DNA of 40,714 nt from Candidatus Ornithospirochaeta stercoravium (GCA_017694915.1 JADIMF010000002.1:1-40714); one strand, 5' to 3'. Positions 7,386 through 16,212 are shown, counted from the stretch's first letter. Made by a program: numbers and translations. Notes: generated by a model from the letters alone, not told the origin.

Positions 7386-7833
7386 GCTCACGCAGCTGAC
7401 GCCTTGTATCCCTGTTCATATCGCGTTCCTTGATCGCTTCCTTCTTGTCTCTAACATTCTTTCCACGTGCAAGTGCGATTTTCATCTTCACGAGATTTCC
7501 CTTGAGATAGATTTCAAGCGGCACGATAGTGAAGCCTCTTTCGTTTACCTTTCTCGTGAACTTCTTTATCTCCATCTTATGGGCAAGAAGGCGTCTTGTC
7601 CTGTCCGTCTTATGGTTGAAGATGTTTCCATGTGTATAAGGCTGGATGAGAAAGCCGATGAGCATCAGGCTTCCGTTCTTCGGAACGATGTAGCTGTCTG
7701 AGAATGAGCACTTACCCTCCCTGACGGACTTTACTTCCGTTCCTACGAGAGAGATTCCTACCTCAAGCTCCTCTATGATTTCATAATTGAAGAACGCTTT
7801 CTTGTTCTTCTGTATCAGTTTTACCGAACTCAT
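7372..7833 (-). CDS. smpB: SsrA-binding protein SmpB
   Basis: SmpB binds the tRNA-like domain of tmRNA and occupies the decoding site during trans-translation. The 153-residue protein has the family landmarks VGTEVKSVREGKCSFSDSYI, DRTRRLLAHKMEI, GFTIVPLEIYLKG, KMKIALARGKNVRDKKEAIKERD and a basic tail. The start at 7833 is supported by homology and by its ATGA overlap with the stop of the upstream SUMF-fold gene (7830-7832), which indicates translational coupling. A longer reading with 12 more residues would lie inside that gene and is rejected. It is close to ssrA, its functional partner, but on the other strand and in a separate transcript. Confidence 0.96.
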   Translation of the reverse strand: MSSVKLIQKNKKAFFNYEIIEELEVGISLVGTEVKSVREGKCSFSDSYIVPKNGSLMLIGFLIQPYTHGNIFNHKTDRTRRLLAHKMEIKKFTRKVNERGFTIVPLEIYLKGNLVKMKIALARGKNVRDKKEAIKERDMNRDTRRQLRELNSY

Positions 7834-9260
7834 TTCCTTACTACCCTGAAACCAGCTGTCTCCGAACACATGTTCTTCGGCATTGCTCCGACTGTGTCGA
7901 TTGTTATCTCATCGAGCGCGTTGAGATAGCTTCCGCCTTTAACGACAGCATCATCATAAGGATAACTCTTTCCAAGCTCAATGGCGGTTTCATAATCAGA
8001 GATACGCGAAAGCGGGATATATGGTGTTGAAGTGAATTCCCAGAGCTGACCCATCATCCCTGATGGTGATGAGAGATCGTTATCAACGACAACAAGAGAG
8101 GTGGAATATGGTTTGTCAGATGCTGAAAGCGCTGCTCTGTACCATTGAGCTTCTGTCGGCAGGGAATATTCATTGCCTGTCTTCTCTGAAAGCCATCTGC
8201 AGTATGCTTCAGCTGCATGCACAGATATATTCCTTACAGGACGTGTGGAAATTACCGATACAGAGAGTGCTGTTCCCTTGAGATAATTCTCATCGACCAT
8301 GCCATCTTCGATGAGCTTTTCTCTGTTTGAAGCGCTCCAGTAGGGATTTTCATCAACAAACAGGGCATATTCATATTCCGAAACTGGATGCGCGGCGATT
8401 GAGAACGCTGGAACATCGATAGTAACAGAGCTTTCATTTATTTCCGGATACGACAGACTTCTCTTTCCACCCATCGTGATACTGGAGTCATCAAAGAGAT
8501 AGAATCCATCGCTGTAGCGTGGGGAAGAAAGGGTATATGACGTGGAATCTGAACCTGTAGATTCTTCTGCTGAAGAGAAAAGCGCTGAAAGTCTCGCATC
8601 GAGCGCCAAGCTCTCTTCCGATTCAAAGCCTGTGCTGCTTCCGAGAAGAATTTCCCTTGCTGCAAGGTAATCTGCGTAAATCGTCTCAGATGTAATATGC
8701 ATCATCCCGTAGAGCCATTCTGCGGAGATGTCATCAAAACCGAGCACCGCCGCATTCTTTGCGAATGACTGGAAGAGCGGTGGATAATTATATCTTTCAG
8801 AATAGGTAAGCACCTTTGATCTGGAAGCTATGGATGAGACGAATCTTTCCCTTACAGTGCTTTCTATTTCAATGCTGTTTTCCGGATTGAATGAGATTAC
8901 TGCAGGTTTATGAGAGAAAAGCGTGAAGAATATCCTTCTCGGAATCCTTGCACCGATACTTCCTGCATCTGCTCCTGAGATGGTGAATGAGAATTCATGC
9001 TCTCCTGAAGGTATCCTGTAAATGCTTCCCTCCGATGATCCCAGGTAAACACCATCCATGTAGATTGCTGTATCAGATGTCGGGATGCTGAACCTGACAT
9101 AGCTGTTTTTTGATACGAGTCCCGGAAGTACACAGAGAATGAAGAATGCTGCAAGTATGATTATGATTATCCCGATAAGGATGAATACGCCAGGTCTTAT
9201 GCCGTTTATCGGCTTGAGATGGACCGGCTCAACCTCCGGGAGCTTATTTTTCCTGATCAT
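7830..9260 (-). CDS. Membrane-anchored protein with PEGA-like and SUMF (FGE-sulfatase) fold domains
   Basis: The 476-residue protein starts MIRKNKLPEVEPVHL. It has one membrane helix at about residues 24-48, a PEGA-like beta repeat (about 54-97, including AIYMDGVYLGSSEG), a middle region without recognised motifs, and a C-terminal SUMF/FGE-sulfatase fold (about 270-476). The last shows HPVSEYEYALFVDENPYW, SLPTEAQWYRAAL, GQLWEFTST, VKGGSYLN and a terminal AGFRVVRK. I see no paired active-site cysteines of true formylglycine-generating enzymes, so it is more likely a structural or binding domain, as in many spirochaete paralogues. Topology suggests the bulk is outside the cytoplasm. The ATG at 9260 coincides with the predicted +1 of its promoter. 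It is coupled to smpB by ATGA. Its role is unknown. Confidence 0.8.
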   Translation of the reverse strand: MIRKNKLPEVEPVHLKPINGIRPGVFILIGIIIIILAAFFILCVLPGLVSKNSYVRFSIPTSDTAIYMDGVYLGSSEGSIYRIPSGEHEFSFTISGADAGSIGARIPRRIFFTLFSHKPAVISFNPENSIEIESTVRERFVSSIASRSKVLTYSERYNYPPLFQSFAKNAAVLGFDDISAEWLYGMMHITSETIYADYLAAREILLGSSTGFESEESLALDARLSALFSSAEESTGSDSTSYTLSSPRYSDGFYLFDDSSITMGGKRSLSYPEINESSVTIDVPAFSIAAHPVSEYEYALFVDENPYWSASNREKLIEDGMVDENYLKGTALSVSVISTRPVRNISVHAAEAYCRWLSEKTGNEYSLPTEAQWYRAALSASDKPYSTSLVVVDNDLSSPSGMMGQLWEFTSTPYIPLSRISDYETAIELGKSYPYDDAVVKGGSYLNALDEITIDTVGAMPKNMCSETAGFRVVRK

Positions 9261-9266
9261 AGCCTT

Positions 9267-9295
9267 ATAGTCTGGAAAACAAAATCCCTTGTCAA
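9267..9295 (-). promoter_or_regulatory. Promoter of the SUMF-fold/smpB operon, predicted leaderless
   Basis: On the minus strand a perfect TTGACA (9290-9295), a 17-bp spacer and GACTAT (9267-9272) place +1 at 9260, the A of the start ATG. Its -35 box overlaps that of the divergent lepB promoter. Confidence 0.65.
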
Positions 9296-9317
9296 CAAAC
9301 GTCTTGCGGTGTACTTT
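9289..9317 (+). promoter_or_regulatory. Promoter of lepB-hemW, predicted leaderless
   Basis: TTGTCA (9289-9294), a 17-bp spacer and TACTTT (9312-9317) place +1 at 9324, the A of the lepB ATG. No Shine-Dalgarno is visible before that ATG. The palindromic TTGTTGACAA/TTGTCAACAA core serves both directions. Confidence 0.6.
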
Positions 9318-9323
9318 GTCGTT

Positions 9324-10331
9324 ATGAACCGTTTTCTTGCATTTCTTGAGAAGCGCGTGGAGCACCATCTGACGAAAAGGAAGAGGATAAAGGCATTTGA
9401 AAGCGAAAGGAAGCATACCATCCTCTCCGAGATATGGAGCTGGGTCGATGCGCTTATCTTCGCCATATTCTGGGTGATAATAATCAATCAGTATCTCTTC
9501 CAGCTTTTCGTCATACCATCCCCATCCATGGTCGGGACTCTCGATGTGGGTGACAGGGTCATCGTGAACAAGGATGCATATGGTGTGGAGCTTTATCCTG
9601 CAGGAAAGAAGGTTTTCTCGGACAACAGGCGTGTCCAGCGTGATGAGATAATAACTTTCTATAACCCTGAGTATGAATCGAAAGGACCTCTCTTCGATAT
9701 CCTCTCGCAGGTCGTGTACATGGGAACGCTGACACTGGTCAACATCGATAAGAATGATGATGGAACACCTGCAGAGAGACTCTATGTCAAAAGAGCAGTG
9801 GGAATGGGTGGCGATGAGATAAACTTCCAGAACGGCAATGTCGTCATAAAAGCATCTGGAACTGATGAGTATCTGAAGGAAGAGGACTTCAGAGATGCTC
9901 TTTCCCTTGCGGAAGGGCCTCACAGAAGCGTTGATCCTGTCTATTACGATGGCCTCAAGGCTGCCGCAGCTTTAACATCATATGATGAGAACGGATATGC
10001 ATCCTATGCTCCGCAGCATCTGATAAGGGATTATTCCGAGCTCCGCGGCTCAGGGTATGACTATATCTTCGACAGATATGAGTTTGAACGCTCCAGAACC
10101 AGAACTGCCTATTCATTCAATCCGTCTGATATGAATAAACGATCCGATGCGGCTGTATATGATAACGGTATCTATGTTCCGGAGGGTAAGGTGCTTCCTC
10201 TCGGTGACAACAGGGATAATTCCAACGATGGCCGTTATTTCGGTCCTGTCGATGAGACGAGGATAAACGGAAGGGTAATAGGAAGATTCTGGCCTATTAC
10301 GAGAATATCGTCGCTTCTGGATAACCATTGA
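9324..10331 (+). CDS. lepB: Signal peptidase I
   Basis: LepB is the membrane serine peptidase that removes signal peptides from exported proteins. The 335-residue protein has a basic N-terminus, a membrane segment (about residues 41-64), then VIPSPSMVGTL with nucleophile Ser68 and ERLYVKRAVGMGGD with general base Lys156. The C-terminal GDNRDNSNDGRYFGPV is the family's last box. About 100 residues between the Lys box and the final box form a long insertion compared with small Gram-positive enzymes. The start at 9324 is preferred because the upstream in-frame Met region overlaps the divergent SUMF gene and lacks similarity. The 3' end overlaps hemW by one base. Substrates would include the exported proteins elsewhere in this window. 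Confidence 0.93.
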   Translation: MNRFLAFLEKRVEHHLTKRKRIKAFESERKHTILSEIWSWVDALIFAIFWVIIINQYLFQLFVIPSPSMVGTLDVGDRVIVNKDAYGVELYPAGKKVFSDNRRVQRDEIITFYNPEYESKGPLFDILSQVVYMGTLTLVNIDKNDDGTPAERLYVKRAVGMGGDEINFQNGNVVIKASGTDEYLKEEDFRDALSLAEGPHRSVDPVYYDGLKAAAALTSYDENGYASYAPQHLIRDYSELRGSGYDYIFDRYEFERSRTRTAYSFNPSDMNKRSDAAVYDNGIYVPEGKVLPLGDNRDNSNDGRYFGPVDETRINGRVIGRFWPITRISSLLDNH

Positions 10332-11449
10332 TGGAAGGACTCGACTATTCAAGACCGCTTTCACTGTATATCCATGTTCCTTTCTGTGAGAGGAAATGCG
10401 ATTACTGTGCCTTCTACTCGGTACCGTATTGCCGCTATGAGGAGAAGACAGAACGATACATCGATATGCTCCTTGGGGAGATAGATGCGCTCAACAGGGA
10501 TTATAAGAAAGCTTATAAGACGATATTCATAGGTGGAGGAAATCCGGGAATACTGGGCGTGGAGAATCTTCGCCGCATTCTCCTCAAAGCTTCGGAAAAC
10601 GGCATGGCCGAAGAGACGACGATTGAGATAAACCCCGAGAATCTTGATGAGAGCATCCTCTCTCTCGGTAATCTCATAACCCGCATATCGATCGGGATAC
10701 AGAGCATGAGCGACAAGTCGTTGAGGATTCTCGGAAGAAATTCTGACAGGGAGAATAATCTCAGGGCATTGTCTCTTCTCTCATCATCTCCGTACAGATG
10801 GAATGCTGATATAATCACGGCAATTCCCGGTACATCACCTGAAGATACGCTTTCTGATATAGAGGAGATTGCTTCATACAATCCCGGGCATATTTCCTTC
10901 TACTGTCTCACATTCGAGGAGAACACCCCGCTTGTGAAGCGTATAAAACCTCTCGACAGCGATACTGAGGCTGACTTCCTGGAAAAGGGCTGGGAGAAGC
11001 TGAGAAGCCTTGGCTACGAGCATTATGAGGTGTCGAACTTCGCGAAGAAAGGGGCGAGATGCCGCCATAACGAGGTTTACTGGCACCTCGGGCAGTATGT
11101 CGGATTCGGGCCGGGAGCTGAGAGCAGCGTGGGCTATGAGAGGATTATCTCAATGAGGGATTCCGAGACTGTGGATGAGTACCTGAAGCGCCCTGTGATG
11201 ACATGCTCAAGGCTGAGCAAGGAGGAGAGTGAGGAGGAGTTCATGCTCGTCTCCCTCCGCACATCTGACGGAATAGACAAGAATGAATTCGGAAAGAGGT
11301 TCTCACATTCATTCGATTTCCGGTATGGGGATGCAGTGAAGACGATGAATGAGGAATTCTATATCGATGACAATGAGCATTTTGCCCTTACAGAGAAGGG
11401 ATTCATGATGCTTGACTGGGTGATTCTGCACCTTGTAGCGGGAATATAG
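10331..11449 (+). CDS. hemW: Radical-SAM heme chaperone HemW (HemN-like)
   Basis: This 372-residue radical-SAM protein has the cluster motif CERKCDYC near residues 19-26 without the fourth Cys of true HemN (coproporphyrinogen dehydrogenase), and carries HNEVYW, the HNxxYW heme-binding motif of HemW. Other landmarks are IFIGGGNPGIL, ISIGIQSMSDKSLRILGR, HYEVSNFAKKG and GFGPGAESS. The start ATG shares its A with the lepB stop (TGATG), so translation is coupled; an alternative TTG one codon earlier is possible. HemW is thought to deliver heme to respiratory proteins, but it is also common in fermentative bacteria. No heme-biosynthesis gene is nearby, so the physiological role here is uncertain. 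Confidence 0.9.
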   Translation: MEGLDYSRPLSLYIHVPFCERKCDYCAFYSVPYCRYEEKTERYIDMLLGEIDALNRDYKKAYKTIFIGGGNPGILGVENLRRILLKASENGMAEETTIEINPENLDESILSLGNLITRISIGIQSMSDKSLRILGRNSDRENNLRALSLLSSSPYRWNADIITAIPGTSPEDTLSDIEEIASYNPGHISFYCLTFEENTPLVKRIKPLDSDTEADFLEKGWEKLRSLGYEHYEVSNFAKKGARCRHNEVYWHLGQYVGFGPGAESSVGYERIISMRDSETVDEYLKRPVMTCSRLSKEESEEEFMLVSLRTSDGIDKNEFGKRFSHSFDFRYGDAVKTMNEEFYIDDNEHFALTEKGFMMLDWVILHLVAGI

Positions 11450-11476
11450 TCGGGAAAATATATCTTTGCACTCAAG

Positions 11477-11517
11477 ACAATTGATTTTGTACCGTGATAT
11501 GCGGTATAAGCAATTGT
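11477..11517 (+). other. Nested inverted repeat between hemW and yebC
   Basis: ACAATTG (11477-11483) pairs with CAATTGT (11511-11517), enclosing TACCG-TGATATG-CGGTA (11490-11506). No T-run follows, so it is not a classic terminator. The last base overlaps the yebC -35 box. It may end the lepB-hemW transcript or bind a regulator. Confidence 0.45.
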
Positions 11518-11546
11518 TGACAGCAAGGATGCCCTTGTGGTAATTT
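11517..11546 (+). promoter_or_regulatory. Promoter of the yebC-ruvCAB-queA operon
   Basis: A perfect TTGACA (11517-11522), an 18-bp spacer and TAATTT (11541-11546) predict +1 near 11553, about 38 nt before the yebC start. Confidence 0.65.
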
Positions 11547-11590
11547 GTTTCGGGATTCAACAGATATATTCTATATAGTGAGAGGTATTT

Positions 11591-12331
11591 ATGTCTGGCC
11601 ATAGCAAATGGGCAACAATAAAGCACAAGAAGGGAATCGCTGACGCAAAGCGCGGTCAGAAATTCACAAAGCTTATCAAGGAAATCACAGTAGCAGCAAA
11701 GAGCGGCGCAGATCCTGAGGGAAATGCAAGACTCAGAACTGCAATCCTCAAGGCAAAAGCAGAGAACATGCCTAAGGATAACATCGATCGTGCTATCAAG
11801 AAGGGAAGCGGAGAGCTTGGAAACGCAACTTTCTATGAGCTGACATACGAGGGATACGCACCAGGTGGTGTTGCTATCATCATCGATACTCTTACTGATA
11901 ACAAGAACAGAACAGCTGCGGACGTAAGATCTACTCTTACAAAGCTCGGTGGTTCACTTGGTGCAACTGGCTGCGTAAGCTACATGTTCCAGACAAAGGG
12001 TGTCATCACATATGATGGTGAGAAGTATACAGAGGACCAGATCCTTGAGGCTGCTCTTGAGAATGGCGCTGAGGATGTATCTTCAGAGGATGGAGTGATT
12101 GAGGTCACAACAAGCCCTGCAGATTTCGCTCAGGTTCTTGAGGCAATGCAGGCTGCAGGCTTCGAGCAGGATAGCGCTGATATTTCCCGTGTCGCTGATC
12201 AGATGGTCAAGCTCGATAACGAGAAGGCTAACAAGGTCATGAACATCGTCAACAGACTTGAGGATCTCGATGATGTTCAGCAGGTTTCAACCAACCTTGA
12301 GCTTCCGGACGATTTCCAGGAAGAAGAGTGA
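11591..12331 (+). CDS. yebC: YebC/PmpR-family translation or transcription factor
   Basis: The 246-residue protein opens with the invariant MSGHSKWATIKHKKG and continues with DAKRGQKFTKLIKEI, NMPKDNIDRAIKKG and YEGYAPGGVAIIID, so it is a full-length YebC-family member. The family was long described as DNA-binding regulators; more recent work on related proteins links them to relief of ribosome stalling at proline-rich stretches. Which applies here cannot be seen. GAGAGG serves as ribosome-binding site. It heads a compact operon with ruvC, ruvA and ruvB, the classical yebC-ruvC arrangement, and overlaps ruvC by 4 bp. Identity is near certain; molecular role is less so. Confidence 0.95.
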   Translation: MSGHSKWATIKHKKGIADAKRGQKFTKLIKEITVAAKSGADPEGNARLRTAILKAKAENMPKDNIDRAIKKGSGELGNATFYELTYEGYAPGGVAIIIDTLTDNKNRTAADVRSTLTKLGGSLGATGCVSYMFQTKGVITYDGEKYTEDQILEAALENGAEDVSSEDGVIEVTTSPADFAQVLEAMQAAGFEQDSADISRVADQMVKLDNEKANKVMNIVNRLEDLDDVQQVSTNLELPDDFQEEE

Positions 12332-12819
12332 TTGTCCTCGGTATAGATCCGGGACTTGCAGATACAGGCTGGGGTGTTGTCGAATTCGATGGGCAGCATT
12401 ACCGGCCTGTTTCTTTCGGTATAGTCACGACCCCTGCAGGTGAGGATCTTCAGAAACGCATCTATACTATCGGGCAGGATCTGGGAGAGCTTGCTCTTAA
12501 ATACAATGCCTCCGTTGTATCGATGGAGGATATCTTCTTCACGAAGAACATCTCATCTGCAATACCGGTTGCAAAGGTAATCGGGGCTGCCCTGTATCGT
12601 TTCTCAGAGCTCGGTATTCCTGTTCATCTCTTTTCACCGCTTCAGATCAAGACCGCTGTCACCGGAATGGGCAGGGCCGATAAATTCCAGGTTCAGGAGA
12701 TGGTGAAGGTCATTCTGAAGCTCAAGTCGATACCTCGCCCCGATCATGCAGCCGACGCCCTTGCAGACTGCATATGCTATTGCTCCTCATTGTCACTGAA
12801 AGATAAGATAGGGCTATGA
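12328..12819 (+). CDS. ruvC: Holliday-junction endonuclease RuvC
   Basis: RuvC cuts four-way DNA junctions as a dimer to finish recombinational repair. The 163-residue protein has the RNase-H-like fold signature GIDPGLADTGWG with Asp7, Glu67 in SMEDIFF, and the C-terminal DHAADALADC with His140 and Asp143. The D-E-H-D set resembles the Thermus-type active site rather than the D-E-D-D of E. coli. The start is a GTG at 12328 overlapping the yebC stop, with AGGAAGAA upstream. The 3' end overlaps ruvA by 4 bp. Length is normal for the family, and all catalytic positions are present. Confidence 0.96.
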   Translation: MIVLGIDPGLADTGWGVVEFDGQHYRPVSFGIVTTPAGEDLQKRIYTIGQDLGELALKYNASVVSMEDIFFTKNISSAIPVAKVIGAALYRFSELGIPVHLFSPLQIKTAVTGMGRADKFQVQEMVKVILKLKSIPRPDHAADALADCICYCSSLSLKDKIGL

Positions 12820-13457
12820 TCAACGCAATTCATGGACGACCTGTAGAGATACGTCCGGACTACATAACCATCCTTACTCCGGGAGGGGTGGAATATCGCC
12901 TGGAGGTCACGAGGAATACCTCTGAGCGTATTTCCGCGATTCCCCAGGAGGAGAGGGAGAATATAAGGGTATTTGCATACCTTCAGCACAGGGAGGATGC
13001 GATGACTCTCTTCGGATTCTATTCCGAGGAGGAGAGATTCTGCTTCGAGCAGCTCCAGACAGTACCAGGAATAGGTGCGCGTCAGGCACTGAGGATTCTT
13101 TCAGGAATCACTGTCGCAGCTCTTATCAAGGCTCTCGATGCCCAGGATGTGAAAACACTTGCAAAGGTTCCCGGTGTCGGACAGAAGACGGCGCAGAAGC
13201 TCATTCTCCAGCTCAAGAATGTCCTTGTTCTCGAAGAGGAGGAGACAGGTAGTGCTGAAACCTCCGATGGGATGGTACCTCTTCAGGAATACAGGGATAT
13301 GATAGATTCTTTTGCCGCGATGGGACATGACAGGAGAATCGTCGTTAGGACTCTGTCAGAGGTGATAAAAGAGAACGAGGAGAAGCTCAGAAGCAGTGAT
13401 TACCGCACGCTTGAGCCTGTCATCTTCTCGATAATGCTTAAGAGGCTTTCCAAATGA
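12816..13457 (+). CDS. ruvA: Holliday-junction DNA helicase subunit RuvA
   Basis: RuvA tetramers bind the four-way junction and load RuvB for branch migration. The 213-residue protein has an N-terminal OB-fold domain, then two helix-hairpin-helix motifs ([16 protein letters not shown] and [20 protein letters not shown], about residues 71-130), an acidic linker and the C-terminal RuvB-contact domain. The start ATG overlaps the ruvC stop (ATGA), and its own stop overlaps the ruvB start, so RuvC, RuvA and RuvB are made by coupled translation. No motif is missing. Confidence 0.96.
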   Translation: MINAIHGRPVEIRPDYITILTPGGVEYRLEVTRNTSERISAIPQEERENIRVFAYLQHREDAMTLFGFYSEEERFCFEQLQTVPGIGARQALRILSGITVAALIKALDAQDVKTLAKVPGVGQKTAQKLILQLKNVLVLEEEETGSAETSDGMVPLQEYRDMIDSFAAMGHDRRIVVRTLSEVIKENEEKLRSSDYRTLEPVIFSIMLKRLSK

Positions 13458-14515
13458 TACAGGATAAAAGCGAGGATATGAAAATAGAGGAGACTGCCGT
13501 TTCCAGACCCGTCGATGCGGCATTCCAGGAAGAGGACAGGCAGGAGAATATTCTCCGTCCACGCTATCTTACCGATTTCCAGGGACAGCAGTCGATAAAG
13601 GATAACCTCTCTGTTTTCATCAAAGCTGCAAAGAACAGAGGAGACGCGCTCGATCACACATTCATTGTCGGCCCACCAGGACTTGGAAAGACGACGCTTG
13701 CATCGATTATCGCGAACGAGATGCATAGCGAGATAAGAATGACATCAGCTCCGGCTCTCGATAAGCCGAAGGATCTTGCTGGAATCCTGACGAATGTCTC
13801 TGAGAACTCCGTTTTCTTCATCGATGAGATCCATCGTCTGAAGCCTGCTCTTGAGGAGATGCTTTACATAGCGATGGAGGATTTCGAGATTGACTGGGTC
13901 ATCGGGCAGGGACCAGCGGCAAGAACGATGAGAGTTCCTCTTCCGCGCTTCACGCTAATTGGTGCGACAACGAAAGCAGGTTCTGTATCATCTCCGCTTG
14001 CATCGAGATTCGGAATCAACATACATATCGATCTTTATAGTCCTGAGGAGCTCATGACCATCATCTCACGCTCGGCGCGTATCCTGAATACAAGCATCAC
14101 AGACGATGCCGTTGCCGCTCTTGCACGCTGTTCGAGGGGAACTCCACGTATTGCGAACAGACTTCTGAGGAGGCTTCGTGATTTCGCGGCGGTATTAGGG
14201 GATGGAACGATTACCGGTGATATCGTGAGGGAAGGCCTTACTAGGCTTGGAATAGATGAGAACGGCCTTGAGAAGATGGATAGACAGATACTCAAGACAA
14301 TCATCGATTTCTATAATGGAGGTCCTGTCGGAGCCGATACGCTCTCGATTTCCGTGGGTGAGGCTGTTGAGAGCCTTGAGGATTATTATGAGCCGTATCT
14401 CATTCAGCAGGGATATCTCAAGCGTACCCAGCGGGGCCGCTGTGTCACAGATAAGGCTTATGAACTGCTGAAGAGAAGGAGAACAGGAGATGCTGACCAA
14501 GGATTACTATTTTGA
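13454..14515 (+). CDS. ruvB: Holliday-junction branch-migration ATPase RuvB
   Basis: RuvB is the hexameric AAA+ motor that drives branch migration with RuvA. The 353-residue protein shows [12 protein letters not shown], Walker [12 protein letters not shown], Walker [10 protein letters not shown], sensor-1 region [20 protein letters not shown], arginine-bearing [17 protein letters not shown] and a winged-helix C-terminus ending near [11 protein letters not shown]. An acidic N-terminal extension of about 25 residues precedes the conserved core. The start overlaps ruvA by 4 bp. The end overlaps queA by 26 bp, so queA begins inside ruvB. Complete ruvC-ruvA-ruvB order is present. Confidence 0.97.
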   Translation: MIQDKSEDMKIEETAVSRPVDAAFQEEDRQENILRPRYLTDFQGQQSIKDNLSVFIKAAKNRGDALDHTFIVGPPGLGKTTLASIIANEMHSEIRMTSAPALDKPKDLAGILTNVSENSVFFIDEIHRLKPALEEMLYIAMEDFEIDWVIGQGPAARTMRVPLPRFTLIGATTKAGSVSSPLASRFGINIHIDLYSPEELMTIISRSARILNTSITDDAVAALARCSRGTPRIANRLLRRLRDFAAVLGDGTITGDIVREGLTRLGIDENGLEKMDRQILKTIIDFYNGGPVGADTLSISVGEAVESLEDYYEPYLIQQGYLKRTQRGRCVTDKAYELLKRRRTGDADQGLLF

Positions 14516-15533
14516 TCTGCCTGAGGAACTGATCGCCCAGGAGCCTTCAGAGAGAAGAGGCGAGGATCGTCTTCTTCTCATCGATAAGCTTACAGGCGCA
14601 TATGAAGATCATATGATGGCCGATTTCCCCTCTCTCATACATCCCGATTCTGTTATCGTTGTTAATAACTCGAAGGTCAGGAAAGCGCGTGTTTACGGAG
14701 AATCTGAAACAGGTGGTATCGTTGAGTTCCTCTTTCTCGGAATGGAGGAGGATGGAACATGGAAATGCATGGTCACGAAGACGAAGAAGCAGAGAAAAGG
14801 TAAAGGTTATGTATTTCTTCTCAAGGATGGCACCAAAAGCGATATAACAGGTGTCATAGAAAGGGAGAATCCTGACGGAACGAGATCAGTAAGACTCGAC
14901 AGGGTAGTTGATGAAAGCTTCTTCTCAGAGTGCGGCCATGTTCCGCTTCCGCCTTATATCAAGAGGGATGACAACTGGAACGATGAATCTAGATACCAGA
15001 CTGTATATGCAAAGAACATAGGCTCTGTCGCATCTCCGACAGCCGGCCTTCATTTCACCGTTCCTCTGATGGAGAAGGTGAAGTCGATGGGTATTCCGAT
15101 CTATGAGGTCACGCTTCATGTCGGAGCGGGTACATTCCTTCCTGTGCGTACGGAGAACATCGAGGATCATCATATGCACACTGAGCATTATGAGATTACA
15201 GATGAGACTGCGGATGCGCTCAACAGGGCAAAAAGCAGCGGGAAGAGGATTGTCGCCATCGGCACCACGTCTGTAAGGACTCTTGAGAGCGCTGCTGATG
15301 AGAACGGGCGTCTGTCAAAGCTTTACGGCAATACCGATATCTTCATCCATCCTGGATACAGCTTCCGCTTCATCGATGATCTTCTGACGAATTTCCACAC
15401 ACCGGAGTCAACGCTTCTGATGCTTGTATCAGCACTCGCGGGAAGAGAGCATATACTCTCTGCGTACGAGCATGCGATAAAAGAGCGTTATCATTTCTTC
15501 AGCTACGGCGATGCCGTGTTCATCAGAGGCTGA
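14490..15533 (+). CDS. queA: S-adenosylmethionine:tRNA ribosyltransferase-isomerase QueA
   Basis: QueA transfers the ribosyl part of SAM to preQ1 in tRNA to make epoxyqueuosine at position 34. The 347-residue protein has the family's [51 protein letters not shown]-like [32 protein letters not shown] and [16 protein letters not shown]. It pairs functionally with Tgt, the base-exchange enzyme encoded at 39169-40302. The ATG is preceded by AACAGGAG and lies within the ruvB end, joining queA to the ruv operon, a common arrangement. The 3' end overlaps the convergent tmk gene by 11 bp with no terminator visible between them. Confidence 0.96.
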   Translation: MLTKDYYFDLPEELIAQEPSERRGEDRLLLIDKLTGAYEDHMMADFPSLIHPDSVIVVNNSKVRKARVYGESETGGIVEFLFLGMEEDGTWKCMVTKTKKQRKGKGYVFLLKDGTKSDITGVIERENPDGTRSVRLDRVVDESFFSECGHVPLPPYIKRDDNWNDESRYQTVYAKNIGSVASPTAGLHFTVPLMEKVKSMGIPIYEVTLHVGAGTFLPVRTENIEDHHMHTEHYEITDETADALNRAKSSGKRIVAIGTTSVRTLESAADENGRLSKLYGNTDIFIHPGYSFRFIDDLLTNFHTPESTLLMLVSALAGREHILSAYEHAIKERYHFFSYGDAVFIRG

Positions 15534-16140
15534 AGGAAGAGAGGTATTTCCTTATCTCCATCTCGACGGTGTCAATCGGCTTTGAGCCATCGACGACGAG
15601 CAGGTTGACGCCTTCTGGGAGATTCTCGAATTCCCTGAGATAATTGTTGCGGACTGAGGTAAGGTACTCAGCTCTGTCGAAAAGCTCCTTCACACCGCCT
15701 CTTTTCTCGATTCTGTTCATGCATTCCTCGACAGGAGTGTCGACGAATATGATGAATTCAGGTGATGGGAAGGCTGAATTTATCGTTCTTACGAAATCTG
15801 GATTGCACTGTACGCTCTGGTATGCGATGGATGAGTAGAAGTATCTGTCGGACATCACGACTCTTCCTTCCTCTGTTATCCTCTCGATACCGTATGAAGG
15901 ATTGTAGAGATGGTCATGCCTGTCGGAGGCATAGAGTAGGGCAAGCGCTTCCGGAGTGGTGACAACCTTCTTCTGTAGCACATCCCTGATCAGAAGTCCT
16001 ATCGGATTCGATGTCGGCTCATTTGTTATGTAATATGGCCTTCTGTTGAACTCATAATAACGCGCAAGGTTCTTTATCTGCGTTGTCGTTCCGGCTCCGT
16101 CGAGGCCTTCGAATACGATGAATGATCTGAGTATGCTCAT
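15523..16140 (-). CDS. tmk: Thymidylate kinase with altered Walker A motif
   Basis: Tmk phosphorylates dTMP to dTDP. The 205-residue protein aligns with the family through FEGLDGAGTTTQ, TNEPTSNPIG, the DRH/DRY region (SDRYFYSSIAYQ), IFVDTPVEECMNRI and a LID region KRGGVKELFDRAEYL. The expected P-loop lysine (GxxxxGKT) is Thr18: the codons read GGA ACG ACA ACG, so it is not a reading error in translation. This residue normally contacts ATP phosphates, so catalysis must tolerate or compensate for its loss. I recall similar forms in other spirochaetes but cannot verify it here. GGAGG lies 5 nt before the ATG. The gene is divergent from tamB. Confidence 0.9.
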   Translation of the reverse strand: MSILRSFIVFEGLDGAGTTTQIKNLARYYEFNRRPYYITNEPTSNPIGLLIRDVLQKKVVTTPEALALLYASDRHDHLYNPSYGIERITEEGRVVMSDRYFYSSIAYQSVQCNPDFVRTINSAFPSPEFIIFVDTPVEECMNRIEKRGGVKELFDRAEYLTSVRNNYLREFENLPEGVNLLVVDGSKPIDTVEMEIRKYLSSFSL

Positions 16141-16212
16141 AAAACCTCCATTTTCCGAGAGTAGCTGAATGTGCTATCCTAAAGAACGAGTATAGTACAG
16201 GACACAGGATAG

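Noticed and set aside
9261-9923. Upstream extension of the SUMF-fold protein by about 220 residues on the minus strand
   Set aside because: It lies antisense to lepB, has no SUMF or membrane similarity, and a promoter sits at 9267-9295 just before the ATG at 9260.
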